Source: Streptococcus cristatus (lineage in GTDB: Bacteria > Bacillota > Bacilli > Lactobacillales > Streptococcaceae). Taken from it: DNA of 64,000 bases. Location: contig NZ_RJPS01000001.1 in the NCBI RefSeq assembly GCF_003943505.1, positions 274,640 through 338,639 of the forward strand, in the 5' to 3' direction. A program made the translations under genes and the position numbers. The notes beneath the pieces were generated by a model. That model searched no databases, was not told the origin of the DNA, and saw only the letters and a program-made list of their open reading frames with translations. Position 1 is the first letter of the stretch. The number at the start of each line of letters is the position of its first letter. Positions 20,068-29,208 of the stretch are shown piece after piece.

Positions 20068-20092
20068 AAAAAACCGCAATCTAGCGGTTTTT
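20068..20092. terminator. Terminator after the mga-like gene
   Basis: Stem AAAAACCGC / GCGGTTTTT with a 6-nt loop AATCTA, flanked by an A-run and a T-run. It lies 23 nt after the regulator stop. It could also serve the leftward ABC genes. Confidence 0.75.
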
Positions 20093-20211
20093 ATTGATTT
20101 ATTTGAGAAAATGTTAAAAAAAGATACAGTCCTGTGGAAAACAGAACTATATCCATTAAATACTATTCACCGCTTATTCCCTTTGTCAGCCTTACAAAAA
20201 ACTGGTCAACT

Positions 20212-20970
20212 TTACTCAAACAAGCTATAGTAGTCCGCTATGGTCATCTTGGCTTTTTCTTCCTGCTTGAGGTCTTGGATGATCTGACCTTCCTTCATGA
20301 CAATCAGTCGGTTCCCATATTTGAGGGCATCCTCCATTTGGTGGGTAATCATGAGGGCCGTCAGCTGGTCTCTGCGGACAAAGTCGTCAGTTAGCTCCAT
20401 AAGAGCCACACTGGTCTTGGGATCCAGCGCTGCTGTATGCTCGTCCAAAAGAAGTAGCTCTGGACGCTTGAGGGTCGCCATGAGCAGACTCAAAGCCTGT
20501 CTCTGACCACCAGAGAGAAACTCAATCGGCGTATCCAGATGTTTTTCCAGACCATTGCCAATCTTATCAATCGTCTCCTGAAACTCCTGCTGATAGCTAT
20601 TCAGCCGACGAGGGACTAGACCGCGCGATTCACCACGAAACTTGGCAATCAGCAGGTTTTCCGCCACTGTCATCCGAGGAGCCGTTCCCATCTTGGGATC
20701 TTGAAAGACCCGCGACAGATATTTGGCTCTCTTTTCAGGTGAAAAGTTGGTCACATTTTCGCCCAAAATATAAATGCTACCACTGCTCAGAGAGAGCGTA
20801 CCGGCAATCACATTAAAAAGAGTAGACTTCCCTGCTCCATTGCCGCCCAAAATCGTGATAAAATCATGCTCATGAATCTCCAGCGACACATCGTTTAGGA
20901 TGACCTTTTCTTCATCAAAGCCGTTATTGACCCGCTTGCTGGCATTTTTTAATTCTACAATCGCTGTCAT
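20212..20970 (-). CDS. ABC transporter ATP-binding protein (TrpXYZ-type system)
   Basis: 252 residues with Walker A GGNGAGKST (about 43-51), signature LSGGQRQALSL, Walker B LLLLDEHTAALD and a switch His in MITHQME. It overlaps the permease stop by 4 nt, so the two are coupled. Pairs of this kind in streptococci transport aromatic amino acids or related compounds (TrpYZ-like). No substrate-binding gene accompanies it, so the substrate is uncertain. Confidence 0.85.
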   Translation of the reverse strand: MTAIVELKNASKRVNNGFDEEKVILNDVSLEIHEHDFITILGGNGAGKSTLFNVIAGTLSLSSGSIYILGENVTNFSPEKRAKYLSRVFQDPKMGTAPRMTVAENLLIAKFRGESRGLVPRRLNSYQQEFQETIDKIGNGLEKHLDTPIEFLSGGQRQALSLLMATLKRPELLLLDEHTAALDPKTSVALMELTDDFVRRDQLTALMITHQMEDALKYGNRLIVMKEGQIIQDLKQEEKAKMTIADYYSLFE

Positions 20971-21833
20971 TTGCTTAACTTAGCTCCTTTAAAGAATGTA
21001 TTTTTCAAGGTCGGAATCATGAGGCAGACCGCTAAGATAACCGCACTATAGAGGCGGAGATAGCTGGTGTTGAAACCAAGAGCGATGACACCCCAAATCA
21101 GAAACTGATAGGCAATAGCACCAACTACAATGGTAATCAGGCGCTCAGCTAAGGTCAGGCTCTTAAAGAGAACTTCTCCGATAATCAGACTCGCCAAGCC
21201 GACAACGATAACCCCAATCCCGCGGGACACATCAGCATAGCCTTCCTGTTGGGCAATTAGAGCACCAGACAAGGCAATAACGCCATTAGACAAAATCATG
21301 CCCATCAATTCCATGCGGCCAGTATTGATACCGAAACTACGCGCCATGTCTGGATTGTCTCCAGTCGCGATGTAGGCCTGTCCCAGCTTGGTATCTAGGA
21401 AAAAGAGCAGAGCTGCAATGACCAGACTGACAAAAATCAAGCCTGTCAGGAGATTGTTAATTTCTCCAGAGAAGGGCAAAAAGTCCTGAATCTGCTGAGT
21501 TCCCAGCAGACCTAGATTAGCCCGCCCCATGATCATAAGCATAATGGAATGGCAAGAGGTCATGACCAAAATTCCTGACAGCAGGGTCGGAATCTTGCCC
21601 TTGGTATAGAGAAGCCCAGTCGCCAAGCCTGCCAGACATCCCGCCAACACCGCAGCCGCCGTTGCCAAGAAAGGGTTCACCCCCTTGGTAATCAAGGTGA
21701 CGGCTACCGCCCCACCTAGAGGAAAGGAACCTTCCGTCGTCATATCTGGAAAATTTAAAATCCGAAAAGTCATAAAAATCCCCAGACCCAAAATGGCCCA
21801 GACCAGACCTTGTGAAATAATGGAAAGAATCAT
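20967..21833 (-). CDS. ABC transporter permease (branched-chain/ribose-type fold)
   Basis: 288 residues with eight or nine hydrophobic segments and the BPD_transp_2 pattern (FRILNFPDMTTEGSFPLGG near residues 23-42, GDNPDMARSFGIN near 158). It precedes the ATPase gene with a 4-nt overlap. In related systems a lipoprotein binding gene is directly upstream; here the next gene upstream is carbonic anhydrase, and a terminator separates them. A short upstream region is AT-rich and may carry the promoter. Confidence 0.85.
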   Translation of the reverse strand: MILSIISQGLVWAILGLGIFMTFRILNFPDMTTEGSFPLGGAVAVTLITKGVNPFLATAAAVLAGCLAGLATGLLYTKGKIPTLLSGILVMTSCHSIMLMIMGRANLGLLGTQQIQDFLPFSGEINNLLTGLIFVSLVIAALLFFLDTKLGQAYIATGDNPDMARSFGINTGRMELMGMILSNGVIALSGALIAQQEGYADVSRGIGVIVVGLASLIIGEVLFKSLTLAERLITIVVGAIAYQFLIWGVIALGFNTSYLRLYSAVILAVCLMIPTLKNTFFKGAKLSK

Positions 21834-21875
21834 CTTATTGTCCTAACTAAATTAAAATCGTATTCTATTTTAACA

Positions 21876-21924
21876 TAAAAAAGCAGCCAATTTCAATGCC
21901 GAAATACCGACAGATAAATTGGCT
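21876..21924 (-). terminator. Terminator of carbonic anhydrase gene
   Basis: Arms AGCCAATTT (21885-21893) and AAATTGGCT (21916-21924), with a T-run on the minus strand at 21882-21877. Confidence 0.7.
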
Positions 21925-21935
21925 TTCCTAGCTAA

Positions 21936-22430
21936 TTACTGAACGACGGTCATTCGCCCTGTAGCAACGTCATACACCGCTCCTGAGATCTCCACATCAT
22001 CCGGGATTAGGGGTGATTGGCGGAGAAGCTCCACATCTTCCCGCACACTTTCCTCCACATCTGTAAATGGAAGAAAATCCTGACCGCTGACATCAACGCC
22101 CAGTTCTTGATTGAGAAAAGCAGCAAATTCTTCATTTTTGAAGGTCTGTGCGCCACAATCCGTATGGTGCAGGACCACAATTTCCCGCGTACCCAGCTGC
22201 TGCTGCGAAATAACCAGCGAGCGAATCATGTCCTCCGTCACTCGACCGCCAGCATTGCGCAAGATATGAGCATCTCCCAGCGCCAAGCCCAGCGCCTGAG
22301 CCACATGGAGCCTAGAGTCCATGCAGGTCACGATTGCCACCTTGGTCTTGGGCTTAATCGGAAGGTAGGAGGTTCCATGCAGGTCCACATAGGCTTGATT
22401 GGCCTTCATAAAGTTTTCAAAATAGGACAT
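21936..22430 (-). CDS. Beta-class carbonic anhydrase
   Basis: 164 residues. Zinc ligands are visible as C36 in CMDSR (with D38-R40) and H89-x-x-C92 in HTDC, the standard beta-CA set. The short length and the lack of extra N-terminal helices fit the small streptococcal enzyme, which hydrates CO2 to bicarbonate for carboxylation reactions and growth in ambient air. It has its own ribosome site (AAAGGGG-type) and a terminator. In pneumococcus the gene also follows radA. Confidence 0.92.
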   Translation of the reverse strand: MSYFENFMKANQAYVDLHGTSYLPIKPKTKVAIVTCMDSRLHVAQALGLALGDAHILRNAGGRVTEDMIRSLVISQQQLGTREIVVLHHTDCGAQTFKNEEFAAFLNQELGVDVSGQDFLPFTDVEESVREDVELLRQSPLIPDDVEISGAVYDVATGRMTVVQ

Positions 22431-22566
22431 TCTTTCCCCTTACTAGAATTTATTTGATAGTCAAACCATTTCCTACCATCTTATCATCTTTTGGGTGTTT
22501 TGTCAGTTTTCAGATCTAGATCAAGTAAAAATGTACGTTTTTTATAAAAAAATGGAAGAAAAATCT

Positions 22567-22599
22567 AAAAAAGGTGCGGAAATTCATCCGCACCTTTTT
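22567..22599 (-). terminator. Terminator of the AIM24-family gene
   Basis: Perfect stem AAAAAGGTGCGGA / TCCGCACCTTTTT around a short loop, immediately after the AIM24 stop codon. It could work in both directions. Confidence 0.8.
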
Positions 22600-23293
22600 A
22601 TGATCCTTTTGCGATATAGCGACTGAGTGAACCCGCAAAGCTTTGAAGATTGAGACTTTGAACATAGATTTCCCCAGTGCCTCGGAAGGTGTTTACAACT
22701 CCCTCTCCCGTTCCAATAGACTGCCAGAAACCATTTTCTAGATGGATATTATAATCCAAGGACTGGCTCCAAGCTACGACATGGGCATTGTCAATGGTTA
22801 CTTCTTGATTATTCAGTTCAATTTTCCTAATTGATCCGTAGGCATTGGCCAAGAGAGTACCCTGACCTTGAGTCGTCATGACGAAGAGGCCACCTTGACC
22901 GCCAAATATCGCCTTGCCAACAGACTGGCGCTCCATCGTATAGTAAGCCGTACCATCCAGAGCCAGAAAGGCACCATCATTGAGCCGGTACTGCTTTTCT
23001 CCCAGATAGAGAGGAATAACTTGGCCGGGAACTTCCGGTGCTAAAGCTAGGAAACCATTATCAGACTGGGCGACAGCTTGGGTGATGAAGGTACTTTCAC
23101 CCGACACCATGGAACGGCCGACTGCCTTAACAAAGCGGCCCAAACCTGAACCGTTGGCATTGAGCTGAGTGTTCAAGGTCACATTAGGGGTGTGATAGAC
23201 CATACTGCCACGCTGGATAAAGACCGTCTCTCCTTGATTGAGGTAGAGGTCAACGAGTGGAAATTGCATGTTGCTATCCATGGAAAATTGCAT
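22598..23293 (-). CDS. AIM24/TIGR00266 family protein
   Basis: 231 residues from the chosen ATG at 23293, which has AAGGAGG 6 nt upstream; a longer in-frame start has none. Repeated beta-strand blocks with glycines (GSMVYHTPNVTLNTQ, VFGGQGGLFVMTTQGQGT-like) fit the AIM24 fold. In bacteria these are cytoplasmic proteins of unknown function. It is a monocistronic gene with its own terminator, just downstream of radA. Confidence 0.82.
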   Translation of the reverse strand: MQFSMDSNMQFPLVDLYLNQGETVFIQRGSMVYHTPNVTLNTQLNANGSGLGRFVKAVGRSMVSGESTFITQAVAQSDNGFLALAPEVPGQVIPLYLGEKQYRLNDGAFLALDGTAYYTMERQSVGKAIFGGQGGLFVMTTQGQGTLLANAYGSIRKIELNNQEVTIDNAHVVAWSQSLDYNIHLENGFWQSIGTGEGVVNTFRGTGEIYVQSLNLQSFAGSLSRYIAKGS

Positions 23294-23366
23294 AAGAGTT
23301 TCCTCCTTGTTTTTTAAGAAAATTATAGCAATAATAAAATATTTTTGCAATCTAAAACAAAGAAAA

Positions 23367-24731
23367 TCATCCAGCAAAGACTTTTTTCAAGACTTCCCCA
23401 ATCGTTGTCACACCGATGACTTGGATATTGTCTGGCACCTTGAGGCCATTCAGAGAGTTTTTGGGAGCATAAATCTTGGTGAAGCCCAATTTTGCCGCTT
23501 CGTTGATGCGTTGCTCGATGCGGTTGACCCGGCGTATTTCACCAGTCAGGCCAATTTCACCGATAAAGCATTCTTGGGGATTGGTCGGCAAATCCTTGTA
23601 GCTGGAAGCAATGGCTACCGCTACTGCCAAATCAATAGCCGGCTCATCTAGCTTGACACCGCCAGCAGACTTGAGGTAGGCATCCTGATTTTGCAGGAGG
23701 AGTCCTGCCCTCTTTTCCAGAACTGCCATGATAAGGCTGGCTCGGTTAAAGTCCAGTCCAGTCGTGGTTCGCTTAGCATTGCCAAACATGGTCGGTGTCA
23801 CCAAAGCCTGCACCTCCGCCAAAATCGGCCGCGTCCCTTCCATGGTCACAACGATGGAAGAGCCTGTCGCACCGTCCAGCCGTTCTTCCAGAAAGACTTC
23901 ACTGGGGTTGAGCACCTCGACTAGCCCGCCAGATTGCATCTCAAAAATGCCGATCTCATTGGTTGAGCCAAAGCGATTTTTAACTGCCCGTAAAATACGG
24001 AAAGTGTGCTGGCGCTCGCCCTCAAAATAAAGCACTGTGTCCACCATGTGCTCTAGCGTTCGGGGGCCAGCTAAGGTTCCTTCCTTGGTCATGTGACCAA
24101 CGATAAAGGTCGCGATATTATTGGTCTTAGCCAGCTGCATAAGCTCAGCCGTCACCTCGCGGACCTGAGAAACAGAGCCTTGAACACTGGAAATTTCCGG
24201 CGACATCACCGTCTGTATAGAGTCTATAATCAAAAAATCTGGCTTGATTTTCTCAATCTCCGTGCGGATATTTTGCATATTGGTCTCGGCGTAGAGATAA
24301 AATTCACTGTCAATATCACCGAGGCGTTCCGCCCGCAGCTTAATCTGCTCAGCTGATTCCTCCCCGCTGACATAAAGGACGGTGCCCTGATGAGAAAGCT
24401 GGGTGGATACTTGCAGAAGCAGAGTGGACTTCCCGATACCGGGATCTCCGCCAATCAGGACCAGACTGCCCGGCACTACTCCACCACCCAGCACACGATT
24501 GAACTCGTCCATTTCTGTCTTGGTCCGGTTGACATCAATCGAAGTGACCTCAGCCAGCTTCATGGGCCGGGTCTTTTCGCCTGTCAAGGAAACACGGGCA
24601 TGCTTGACCTCTACAGCTTCTACTTCCTCAACAAAAGAAGACCAAGAGCCGCAGTTGGGACAGCGGCCTAGGTACTTGGGCGAATGGTATTCACAATTTT
24701 GACAGACAAAGGTCGTCTTTTTCTTAGCGAT
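23367..24731 (-). CDS. radA: DNA repair/recombination protein RadA, apparent AUC start
   Basis: 454 residues if started at the ATC at 24731. The N-terminal C4 zinc finger is at C10-x-x-C13 and C24-x-x-C27. Walker [11 protein letters not shown], the RadA-specific KNRFG motif and a Lon-like C-terminal domain follow. RadA is a RecA-like helicase that extends recombination branches, important in transformation. No ATG, GTG or TTG exists in frame between the upstream stop (24755-24753) and the finger; the first ATG (24587) would delete the finger. GAGG sits 6 nt before this ATC. The alternative is the neighbouring ATC at 24734. Confidence 0.9.
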   Translation of the reverse strand: MAKKKTTFVCQNCEYHSPKYLGRCPNCGSWSSFVEEVEAVEVKHARVSLTGEKTRPMKLAEVTSIDVNRTKTEMDEFNRVLGGGVVPGSLVLIGGDPGIGKSTLLLQVSTQLSHQGTVLYVSGEESAEQIKLRAERLGDIDSEFYLYAETNMQNIRTEIEKIKPDFLIIDSIQTVMSPEISSVQGSVSQVREVTAELMQLAKTNNIATFIVGHMTKEGTLAGPRTLEHMVDTVLYFEGERQHTFRILRAVKNRFGSTNEIGIFEMQSGGLVEVLNPSEVFLEERLDGATGSSIVVTMEGTRPILAEVQALVTPTMFGNAKRTTTGLDFNRASLIMAVLEKRAGLLLQNQDAYLKSAGGVKLDEPAIDLAVAVAIASSYKDLPTNPQECFIGEIGLTGEIRRVNRIEQRINEAAKLGFTKIYAPKNSLNGLKVPDNIQVIGVTTIGEVLKKVFAG

Positions 24732-24744
24732 GATAAACCTCTTT

Positions 24745-25260
24745 CTATATCTCTATCTCACATTCAATCACTTGGCAAAAATCAATGGTTTCATCTGGCA
24801 CAAACTGACGGATGAGCATACGATGAGCTACAAGGACTACTGTCTGGTAATCTCGATACTTTGCCATGCAGTCTATAAAACGAGACTTCATCTGCTCAGC
24901 TGTCTCATACTGAATAGGACTACTGGGGAGCAAGACTCCATCATTTTCTAAAAACAGGCTTCGAGCTTTTTCAAAATTCTCCATTCCCAGTTCATAGACC
25001 TGCCATTCGTGTAGCAAAGGCTCCACTCTCAAAGGAAGGCCAGTGGCACAAGCCACATAAGATGCCGTTTCTAAAGCTCGCGTCATTGCAGAAGACACCA
25101 GCAAATCAGCTGAACGCAGTAAAGGATGCTGGCAAAGTTCCTGAGCCTGCCGTCTTCCCTGCTCAGATAAAGGCGCCAAATCCAGACCAAAGCCAGTATA
25201 AGAACGCTCCTCTAACTCATGGTAATCAGGCTCACCATGGCGCACAAAAACCACTTTCAT
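24745..25260 (-). CDS. Histidine phosphatase family protein
   Basis: 171 residues from ATG 25260. The phosphohistidine motif [10 protein letters not shown] is at about residues 4-13 and the second catalytic His in LVAHRML is near the C-terminus. The start was chosen because it places RHG in the family position and falls just after the dut stop (TGAGATG). A longer start inside dut is less likely. It lies between dut and radA, as in pneumococcus. The substrate is unknown; phosphoglycerate mutase activity should not be assumed. Confidence 0.82.
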   Translation of the reverse strand: MKVVFVRHGEPDYHELEERSYTGFGLDLAPLSEQGRRQAQELCQHPLLRSADLLVSSAMTRALETASYVACATGLPLRVEPLLHEWQVYELGMENFEKARSLFLENDGVLLPSSPIQYETAEQMKSRFIDCMAKYRDYQTVVLVAHRMLIRQFVPDETIDFCQVIECEIEI

Positions 25261-25261
25261 C

Positions 25262-25705
25262 TCAATGCCCAGTAGAGCCAAATCCGCCGGTCCGCACACC
25301 CTCGGCTACATCCCCATCCGCAATCAAGAATGGTGCAAAAACAGCCTGCACAATGCGGTCACCCACTTCCAGTACAACCTCTTGGTCTGTAATATTCTGC
25401 ATCTGAGCAAAGATATGCCCTTCATTTCCAGGATTGCCGTAGTAGTCACCGTCGATGACCCCAACAGAGTTAATCAAGACCAGGCCTTTTTTACGAGGAT
25501 TGGACGAGCGGTCGTAAAGATAAAGCACCTCGCCCGGCTGCATATAGGCCTTGACACCAGTCGGAACCAGCTTAATCTCCCCTGGCGCAATGACGGTACG
25601 CTCTGCCACTTTCAAGTCATAACCAGCTGCGTGAGCCGTCTCTCTCTTGGGCAGCAAATCTTCATTTGGAAAGCTGGAAACCAGCTCAAATCCACGAATT
25701 TTCAT
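25262..25705 (-). CDS. dut: dUTP diphosphatase
   Basis: 147 residues with the trimeric dUTPase motifs in order: AAGYDLKVAE (motif 1), DRSSNPRKKG (motif 2), GVIDGDYYGNPGNEG (motif 3) and a C-terminal GGFGSTG (motif 5). It converts dUTP to dUMP, keeping uracil out of DNA and supplying thymidylate synthesis. It is the first gene of the dut-phosphatase-radA unit. Confidence 0.93.
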   Translation of the reverse strand: MKIRGFELVSSFPNEDLLPKRETAHAAGYDLKVAERTVIAPGEIKLVPTGVKAYMQPGEVLYLYDRSSNPRKKGLVLINSVGVIDGDYYGNPGNEGHIFAQMQNITDQEVVLEVGDRIVQAVFAPFLIADGDVAEGVRTGGFGSTGH

Positions 25706-25762
25706 ACATTTCTCTTTTCTATTTTTGCTGTCCCTATTATACTAAATTCGCAAAAAACAAGC

Positions 25763-25786
25763 AAAAAAACCGCCGATTGAGCGGTT
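25763..25786 (-). terminator. Terminator of Nudix gene
   Basis: Stem AACCGC / GCGGTT with a T-run on the minus strand, directly after the Nudix stop at 25791. Confidence 0.7.
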
Positions 25787-25790
25787 CTCC

Positions 25791-26240
25791 TTAGTATAAA
25801 TCTTTGACGACCTTTCCATCCTCTAGATAGGTAAACTGCTCCGTCAAATCTGACGTGAAAACCTGATACATTTCCTTGAAGCTCACAGCCAGTGAGTAGC
25901 GGTCAAGATCTTTGCGGTCAATCCAGAATACCTCACCTTCTTCGGATGAGACCAGTTCTCCCTCAAAACGATTGGTCTTGTAAAGAAAAACGACGTAACG
26001 TTCATCCTTTTCGGTATAAAACTGCTTGACACCACACAAGCTAGGCTCATAGATGGTCAGACCCGTTTCTTCCTTGATTTCCCGTATCACTGATTTGACA
26101 AAGGACTCACGATGTTCAACATGGCCACCTGGAAAGCAGAGGCCCGTCCAATCATCATTTACTTTATTTTGCACTAAAATGCGGTCCCCATCGTAAACCA
26201 TACACATATTCGTTAAAATAACTCGCTCCGCTCGTGACAT
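25791..26240 (-). CDS. Nudix hydrolase (MutT-like)
   Basis: 149 residues. The Nudix box GGHVEHRESFVKSVIREI continues into KEETGL at about residues 38-61, with all catalytic Glu residues. The family cleaves nucleoside diphosphates linked to another group; an 8-oxo-dGTPase-like sanitation role is possible but not shown. It is monocistronic, with its own terminator. Confidence 0.85.
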   Translation of the reverse strand: MSRAERVILTNMCMVYDGDRILVQNKVNDDWTGLCFPGGHVEHRESFVKSVIREIKEETGLTIYEPSLCGVKQFYTEKDERYVVFLYKTNRFEGELVSSEEGEVFWIDRKDLDRYSLAVSFKEMYQVFTSDLTEQFTYLEDGKVVKDLY

Positions 26241-26356
26241 CTCTGCTCCTCCATCTACCGGCCGATTCGCTCGACCTGCTGTGACTCATTATAACATAAA
26301 AGTATAACATAAAAGCGATCAAATTGATGAAAATCCAGATTTCTCAGTCCTTCCAG

Positions 26357-26382
26357 CAAAAAAAACCGCCGATTGGGCGGTT
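26357..26382 (-). terminator. Terminator of glutamine amidotransferase gene
   Basis: Stem AACCGCC / GGCGGTT with a long T-run on the minus strand. It lies about 125 nt beyond the gene's stop codon. Nearly the same hairpin ends the neighbouring Nudix gene. Confidence 0.6.
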
Positions 26383-26399
26383 CTTATAGGGAGATTATT

Positions 26400-26471
26400 A
26401 TGAAAAAGAAAAGTTTTAGGATTTCATCAAACAAAGTTAGGAGGTCTTCATTTGATGGTTATATTATATAA
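26400..26471 (+). CDS. Possible 23-residue basic peptide
   Basis: An ATG at 26400 has an AGGGAG ribosome site 6 nt upstream and opens 23 codons beginning MKKKSFRISSN and ending DGYII. The peptide is lysine/arginine-rich in its first two thirds. It lies on the plus strand between two leftward genes. No secretion signal or known pheromone pattern is seen. A chance ORF is quite possible. Confidence 0.3.
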   Translation: MKKKSFRISSNKVRRSSFDGYII

Positions 26472-26508
26472 AGCTTATCTTAAAATTAGCTAAAAATAAT
26501 TTCAGATT

Positions 26509-27198
26509 TTATAATTCTTGCAAAAGATATTGAAATAGCTCTAAATTGCCCTTTTCTTCGTTGATCAAAAACTCTGGATGCCACTGAAGGCCGATGATAC
26601 GACTGCCATCCACAGCCTCGATCGCTTCGATGGTATTGTCCCTTGGGTCAAAGGCAGTTGCTCGGAAATTAGGTGCCAAGTCCTTGATGCTTTGGCGATG
26701 GACAGAATTAATCTGGCTGGCTTGACCAAATAAACGCTCCACGACGCTGCCTTTCTCTGTGCGAATAGAGTGCGAAGTACCAAATGGCTGCCCCTGCCAG
26801 TGATTGTCAATCTGCTGATTGAGCGTGCCACCAAAAGCAACATTGACCAGCTGTAGACCGCGGCAGATGGCCAAGACCGGCTTATCCTGACGAATAGCTT
26901 CCTTTAAGAGTGCCAGCTCAAACTCATCCCGAGGCAGATTGTAATCATCGCTATCGATGGCCTTTTCCTCTCCATAAAACTGTGGATGAACATTTTGACC
27001 GCCTGATAGAATGAGCTTATCAATGGTTTCTATATAGTCCTTGACCAGACTTTTATCCCCAACAGGAATCACCATGGGCAGACCGCCGACCAGCTTGATG
27101 CTTTCGGCAAATTTGCAAGATACAGATGAATGAATGTTTTTGCCCGCCTGATCCACTGGACAAAGATTAGCCGACACTCCAACAATTGTTCTGCACAT
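26509..27198 (-). CDS. Class I glutamine amidotransferase, gamma-Glu-GABA hydrolase-like
   Basis: 229 residues. The nucleophile Cys is in LAICRGLQLVN (about C109), and the His and Glu of the triad are in LQWHPEF near the C-terminus. The N-terminus (VGVSANL) and overall length fit the PuuD/peptidase C26 branch, which hydrolyses gamma-glutamyl amides. No synthetase domain or partner subunit lies nearby, so the true substrate is open. Confidence 0.85.
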   Translation of the reverse strand: MCRTIVGVSANLCPVDQAGKNIHSSVSCKFAESIKLVGGLPMVIPVGDKSLVKDYIETIDKLILSGGQNVHPQFYGEEKAIDSDDYNLPRDEFELALLKEAIRQDKPVLAICRGLQLVNVAFGGTLNQQIDNHWQGQPFGTSHSIRTEKGSVVERLFGQASQINSVHRQSIKDLAPNFRATAFDPRDNTIEAIEAVDGSRIIGLQWHPEFLINEEKGNLELFQYLLQEL

Positions 27199-27340
27199 AG
27201 ATGATCCCTCCTTAACTTGATATAGAATATCTTACCATTCCACCTCTTAGCCGTCCAATAGTATTTTTTAAAGCTGGCCATAAAAATTTTTTATGTCAAG
27301 AACAGTTTTCCACAAAAAGGAATCTAGTAGCGACAGACAA

Positions 27341-27368
27341 GAAAAAATCAGCAGAAGTCCGCTGATTT
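27341..27368 (-). terminator. Terminator after rsmE
   Basis: Stem AAATCAGC / GCTGATTT with an 8-nt loop and a T-run on the minus strand, overlapping the rsmE stop codon. Confidence 0.75.
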
Positions 27369-28111
27369 CATTTTTCTAATTCAAGCATAACACTGACTGC
27401 GGCCAAGGCATAAAGCGGGGCAGTTTCAGCCCGCAGGATACGTGGACCTAGACCAGCGGAGACAGCCCCTGCTTGGCCAAAAGCTGCTATTTCATCTGGT
27501 GAGAGACCGCCCTCTGGTCCAAAGATAAAGAGCACTTTTGCGCCGGCTGCTAAGCCCGACAGAGCTCGGACCAGAGCTGCAGATTCTCCTGTTTTTGCCG
27601 ATTCTTCATAAGCCACGATGATGCGGTCAAAGTCTGCCAAGGCCACCAGAAAATCTGCCTTTTTATCAAAGAGCCGAACCTCAGGAATCAGATTGCGCTT
27701 GCTCTGCTCCGCTGCTCCCTGAGCAATTTTCTCTAGCTTTTCGCTCTTTTTGGCTAGCTTTTTGCCATCCCACTTGGCCACCGACCAGTCCGCTGGAAAG
27801 GCCCAGATAGCATTGGCTCCCAGCTCCGTTGCCTTTTGGGTGATAAACTCTAACTTATCACCCTTGGGAAAGCCTGAAGCAATGGTCACTTGAACCGGCA
27901 ACTCGGTATTGTCTGCCAGCTCCTCCAAAATTTCCAAACTCTGCTGGCTGGGATCCAACACCTGAGCCAGCCGTTTCACACCATCATCAAAGACCAGTGT
28001 GACTTGGTCGCCCTCTTTAAGCCGCATGACTGAAAACATGTGCTTGGACGTGTCCTTATCCGTGACCACCAGAGGAGACTGAGGAATTCCTTTTATAAAA
28101 TACTGCTGCAT
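27368..28111 (-). CDS. rsmE: 16S rRNA m3U1498 methyltransferase
   Basis: 247 residues. An N-terminal PUA-like region (HMFSVMRLKEGDQV) is followed by a SPOUT methyltransferase domain with the knot motif FIFGPEGGLSPDE (about 193-205) and a C-terminal LGPRILRAETAPL block. It methylates U1498 in 16S rRNA. It begins directly after the prmA stop, and the pair forms a common ribosome-modification unit in Firmicutes. Confidence 0.92.
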   Translation of the reverse strand: MQQYFIKGIPQSPLVVTDKDTSKHMFSVMRLKEGDQVTLVFDDGVKRLAQVLDPSQQSLEILEELADNTELPVQVTIASGFPKGDKLEFITQKATELGANAIWAFPADWSVAKWDGKKLAKKSEKLEKIAQGAAEQSKRNLIPEVRLFDKKADFLVALADFDRIIVAYEESAKTGESAALVRALSGLAAGAKVLFIFGPEGGLSPDEIAAFGQAGAVSAGLGPRILRAETAPLYALAAVSVMLELEK

Positions 28112-29065
28112 CTAACCACCTATCACGCCTGAAATGTCCTGCGTTTTCTTAAAGACACAGGCATTCCATTCGCCCTGAATCATATGTGTTTCTAGGAAAA
28201 ATCCTGCTGCTTCTGCTGACTCGCGCACCATTTCCCACTTCTCAGAAATGATTCCACTCATAATCAGATAGCCCTCATCCTTAACCAAACGATAGGCATC
28301 CTCTGTCAGATGGACGAGAATATCGGCCAAAATATTGGCAACAATGACATCCGCCTTGATTTCTACCCCTCGGAGAAGATCACCCGGTGCTACATGGATG
28401 TTCTCCATACCAGGGTTAAGCTCAATATTTTCCTGCGCCACACGCACCGCCACCTCGTCTAAATCATAAGCGTAGATGTCCTTGGCGCCCAAGAGAGAAC
28501 TAGCAATGGAGAGGACACCACTGCCTGTGCCTACATCCAGAACCGTTTCTCCGCCCCGCAGGACCTGCTCCAGAGCAAAGAGACTCATCTTGGTCGTCGG
28601 GTGGGTCCCCGTACCAAAGGCCATGCCAGGGTCCAGCTTGATGATCTTCTCACCAGCTGTCGCCTCGTAGTCCGTCCAGGACGGCACAATGGTCAAGTCA
28701 TGGGTAATCCGAGCCGGCTCAAAGTATTTCTTCCAGTTGTCCGCCCAGTCTTCCTCAGCCAGTTCCTGCCGAGTCAGCTGAATATCGCCCGTCTCCAAGC
28801 CAAAACCATCCAGCTCAGCCAGGCGCTTATTGGCCTGGGCCGCAATGGCCTCTATATCCACAGAATCCGGGTAGTAGCCCGTAATCCTGACCCGCTCGCT
28901 CTGCTCAACTTCTGGAAAAAGCTCACCATACTGGTCAACCTGCCCCAGATAATCTGCGCTGTCATCGATAGCCACACCCTGACTGCCCAGCTCAATCAGA
29001 ATATTAGAGGCTGCTTCCTCCGCCTCACGCTTCACTTCAATCGTTAATTCCTGCCAAGTGTCCAT
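28112..29065 (-). CDS. prmA: Ribosomal protein L11 methyltransferase
   Basis: 317 residues from ATG 29065 (MDTWQELTI), the usual family N-terminus; upstream in-frame starts lack support. The SAM-binding motif [16 protein letters not shown] lies near residues 181-195, and the catalytic motif [11 protein letters not shown] lies near 250. PrmA trimethylates ribosomal protein L11. It is followed immediately by rsmE. Confidence 0.93.
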   Translation of the reverse strand: MDTWQELTIEVKREAEEAASNILIELGSQGVAIDDSADYLGQVDQYGELFPEVEQSERVRITGYYPDSVDIEAIAAQANKRLAELDGFGLETGDIQLTRQELAEEDWADNWKKYFEPARITHDLTIVPSWTDYEATAGEKIIKLDPGMAFGTGTHPTTKMSLFALEQVLRGGETVLDVGTGSGVLSIASSLLGAKDIYAYDLDEVAVRVAQENIELNPGMENIHVAPGDLLRGVEIKADVIVANILADILVHLTEDAYRLVKDEGYLIMSGIISEKWEMVRESAEAAGFFLETHMIQGEWNACVFKKTQDISGVIGG

Positions 29066-29208
29066 CATTAAAATACCAAGCCCGTAAAACACAAAGCCAA
29101 AATAGGAAATTCTCTGACGACGCTTGCGTCTAAGAGAGCTTTATCTTTTTGCCACAGTGTTTAGGGCGGGTTCAGTTTAGAAATTTAACTGAACAATCCT
29201 TTCTTTGT

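Noticed and set aside
23728-24030. 100-codon plus-strand frame opposite radA
   Set aside because: Shadow of a highly conserved gene; no ribosome site and codon pattern follows radA.
25763-26382. AAAACCGCC-type hairpins as a CRISPR or repeat family
   Set aside because: Each sits just past a gene end with a T-run and they are not regularly spaced, so they are ordinary terminators of similar sequence.
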